From Rhodobacteraceae bacterium NBU2976 (GTDB taxonomy: Bacteria; Pseudomonadota; Alphaproteobacteria; Rhodobacterales; Rhodobacteraceae), in NCBI GenBank assembly GCA_023630215.1, contig JALPRQ010000001.1, positions 1-64,000 on the forward strand: a stretch of DNA of 64,000 nucleotides, read 5' to 3'. A program made the position numbers and the translations under genes. Under the pieces are notes generated by a model. The model was not told the DNA's origin. It ran no database searches and was given only the letters and a program-made list of their open reading frames with translations. Positions 63,858 through 64,000 of the stretch are shown piece by piece. Every line of letters starts with the position of its first letter. Position 1 is the first letter of the stretch.

Positions 63858-64000
63858 CTGAGGCGTTCTAGCGAGGCATGAGAAGCGGGTCAATCGCGGG
63901 GATGTCCGCTGATCGGCGGACAAAGAATTTGCAATCCCCGGGACGATGACCATCTTATATCTGACAGGCTCAGACGAGACGTAACCATGTGGCACAAGAT

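Overview
The window looks like a chromosomal segment of an alphaproteobacterium of the Rhodobacteraceae (roseobacter/Rhodobacter type). The basis is gene content and order: a GANTC methylase CcrM next to ribonuclease HII, a DciA-MutY-DsbA neighbourhood, a complete cbb3 oxidase region (ccoNOQP-ccoGHIS) beside fnrL and hemN, a PmbA-nucleotidase-DUF4170-WaaA-LpxK run, and glnK-amtB. Family level is an inference; I did not identify the species. Coding density is high, many neighbours overlap by 1 to 14 bases, and I saw no insertion sequence, prophage, CRISPR array or rRNA.

Left third (1-26 kb). A Tat-exported MsrB is followed by a tight minus-strand cluster: mercaptopyruvate sulfurtransferase, GNAT, class I aminotransferase and ornithine cyclodeaminase/mu-crystallin family protein. 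Next come a second GNAT, an anchored unknown, a divergent LysR/NmrA-like pair, and a three-gene unit of phosphatase, LicD-like protein and TagD-like cytidylyltransferase. An exported EEP-family protein and a membrane protein precede leuD and leuC, which are separated by a patatin-like gene whose conserved oxyanion motif lies upstream of any ordinary start codon. A metallocarboxypeptidase, DUF1801, PmbA, an inositol-monophosphatase-family protein, DUF4170, WaaA and LpxK (lipid A-Kdo synthesis), PBP1A and glnK-amtB complete this part.

Middle (26-45 kb). RecQ and an ectoine-hydrolase-like M24 protein overlap. DsbA-like, DciA-like and MutY follow, then an AlkB-type hydroxylase, a type I secretion ATPase/adaptor pair, MlaA-MlaC, ferrochelatase, a glycerophosphodiesterase, RidA, a TSUP permease with a possible 43-residue coupled membrane peptide, DUF2200, CcrM, RNase HII and an AraC-type regulator divergent from a DUF4386-type membrane protein.

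Right third (45-64 kb). The micro-oxic respiration block reads ccoN-O-Q-P then ccoG-H-I-S on the minus strand, including the short genes ccoQ and ccoS. FNR-type boxes precede ccoN and ccoG, and a perfect box lies between fnrL and hemN, so oxidase structure, its copper/haem assembly and anaerobic haem synthesis appear to be under one oxygen sensor. Then come an AraC regulator divergent from pobA (4-hydroxybenzoate hydroxylase) and a FadR-type GntR regulator at the end of a YtfQ-YtfR-YtfT-YjfF-like sugar ABC transporter operon. The window ends with tRNA-Arg(CCT).

Most unusual points: the patatin with a non-canonical or lost start inside the leu operon, the LicD/cytidylyltransferase cassette with a variant HxGH motif, three GANTC sites in the ccrM promoter region, a pair of near-identical palindromes between convergent genes, a possible sulfur amino acid transamination operon, and a small protein coupled to fnrL.
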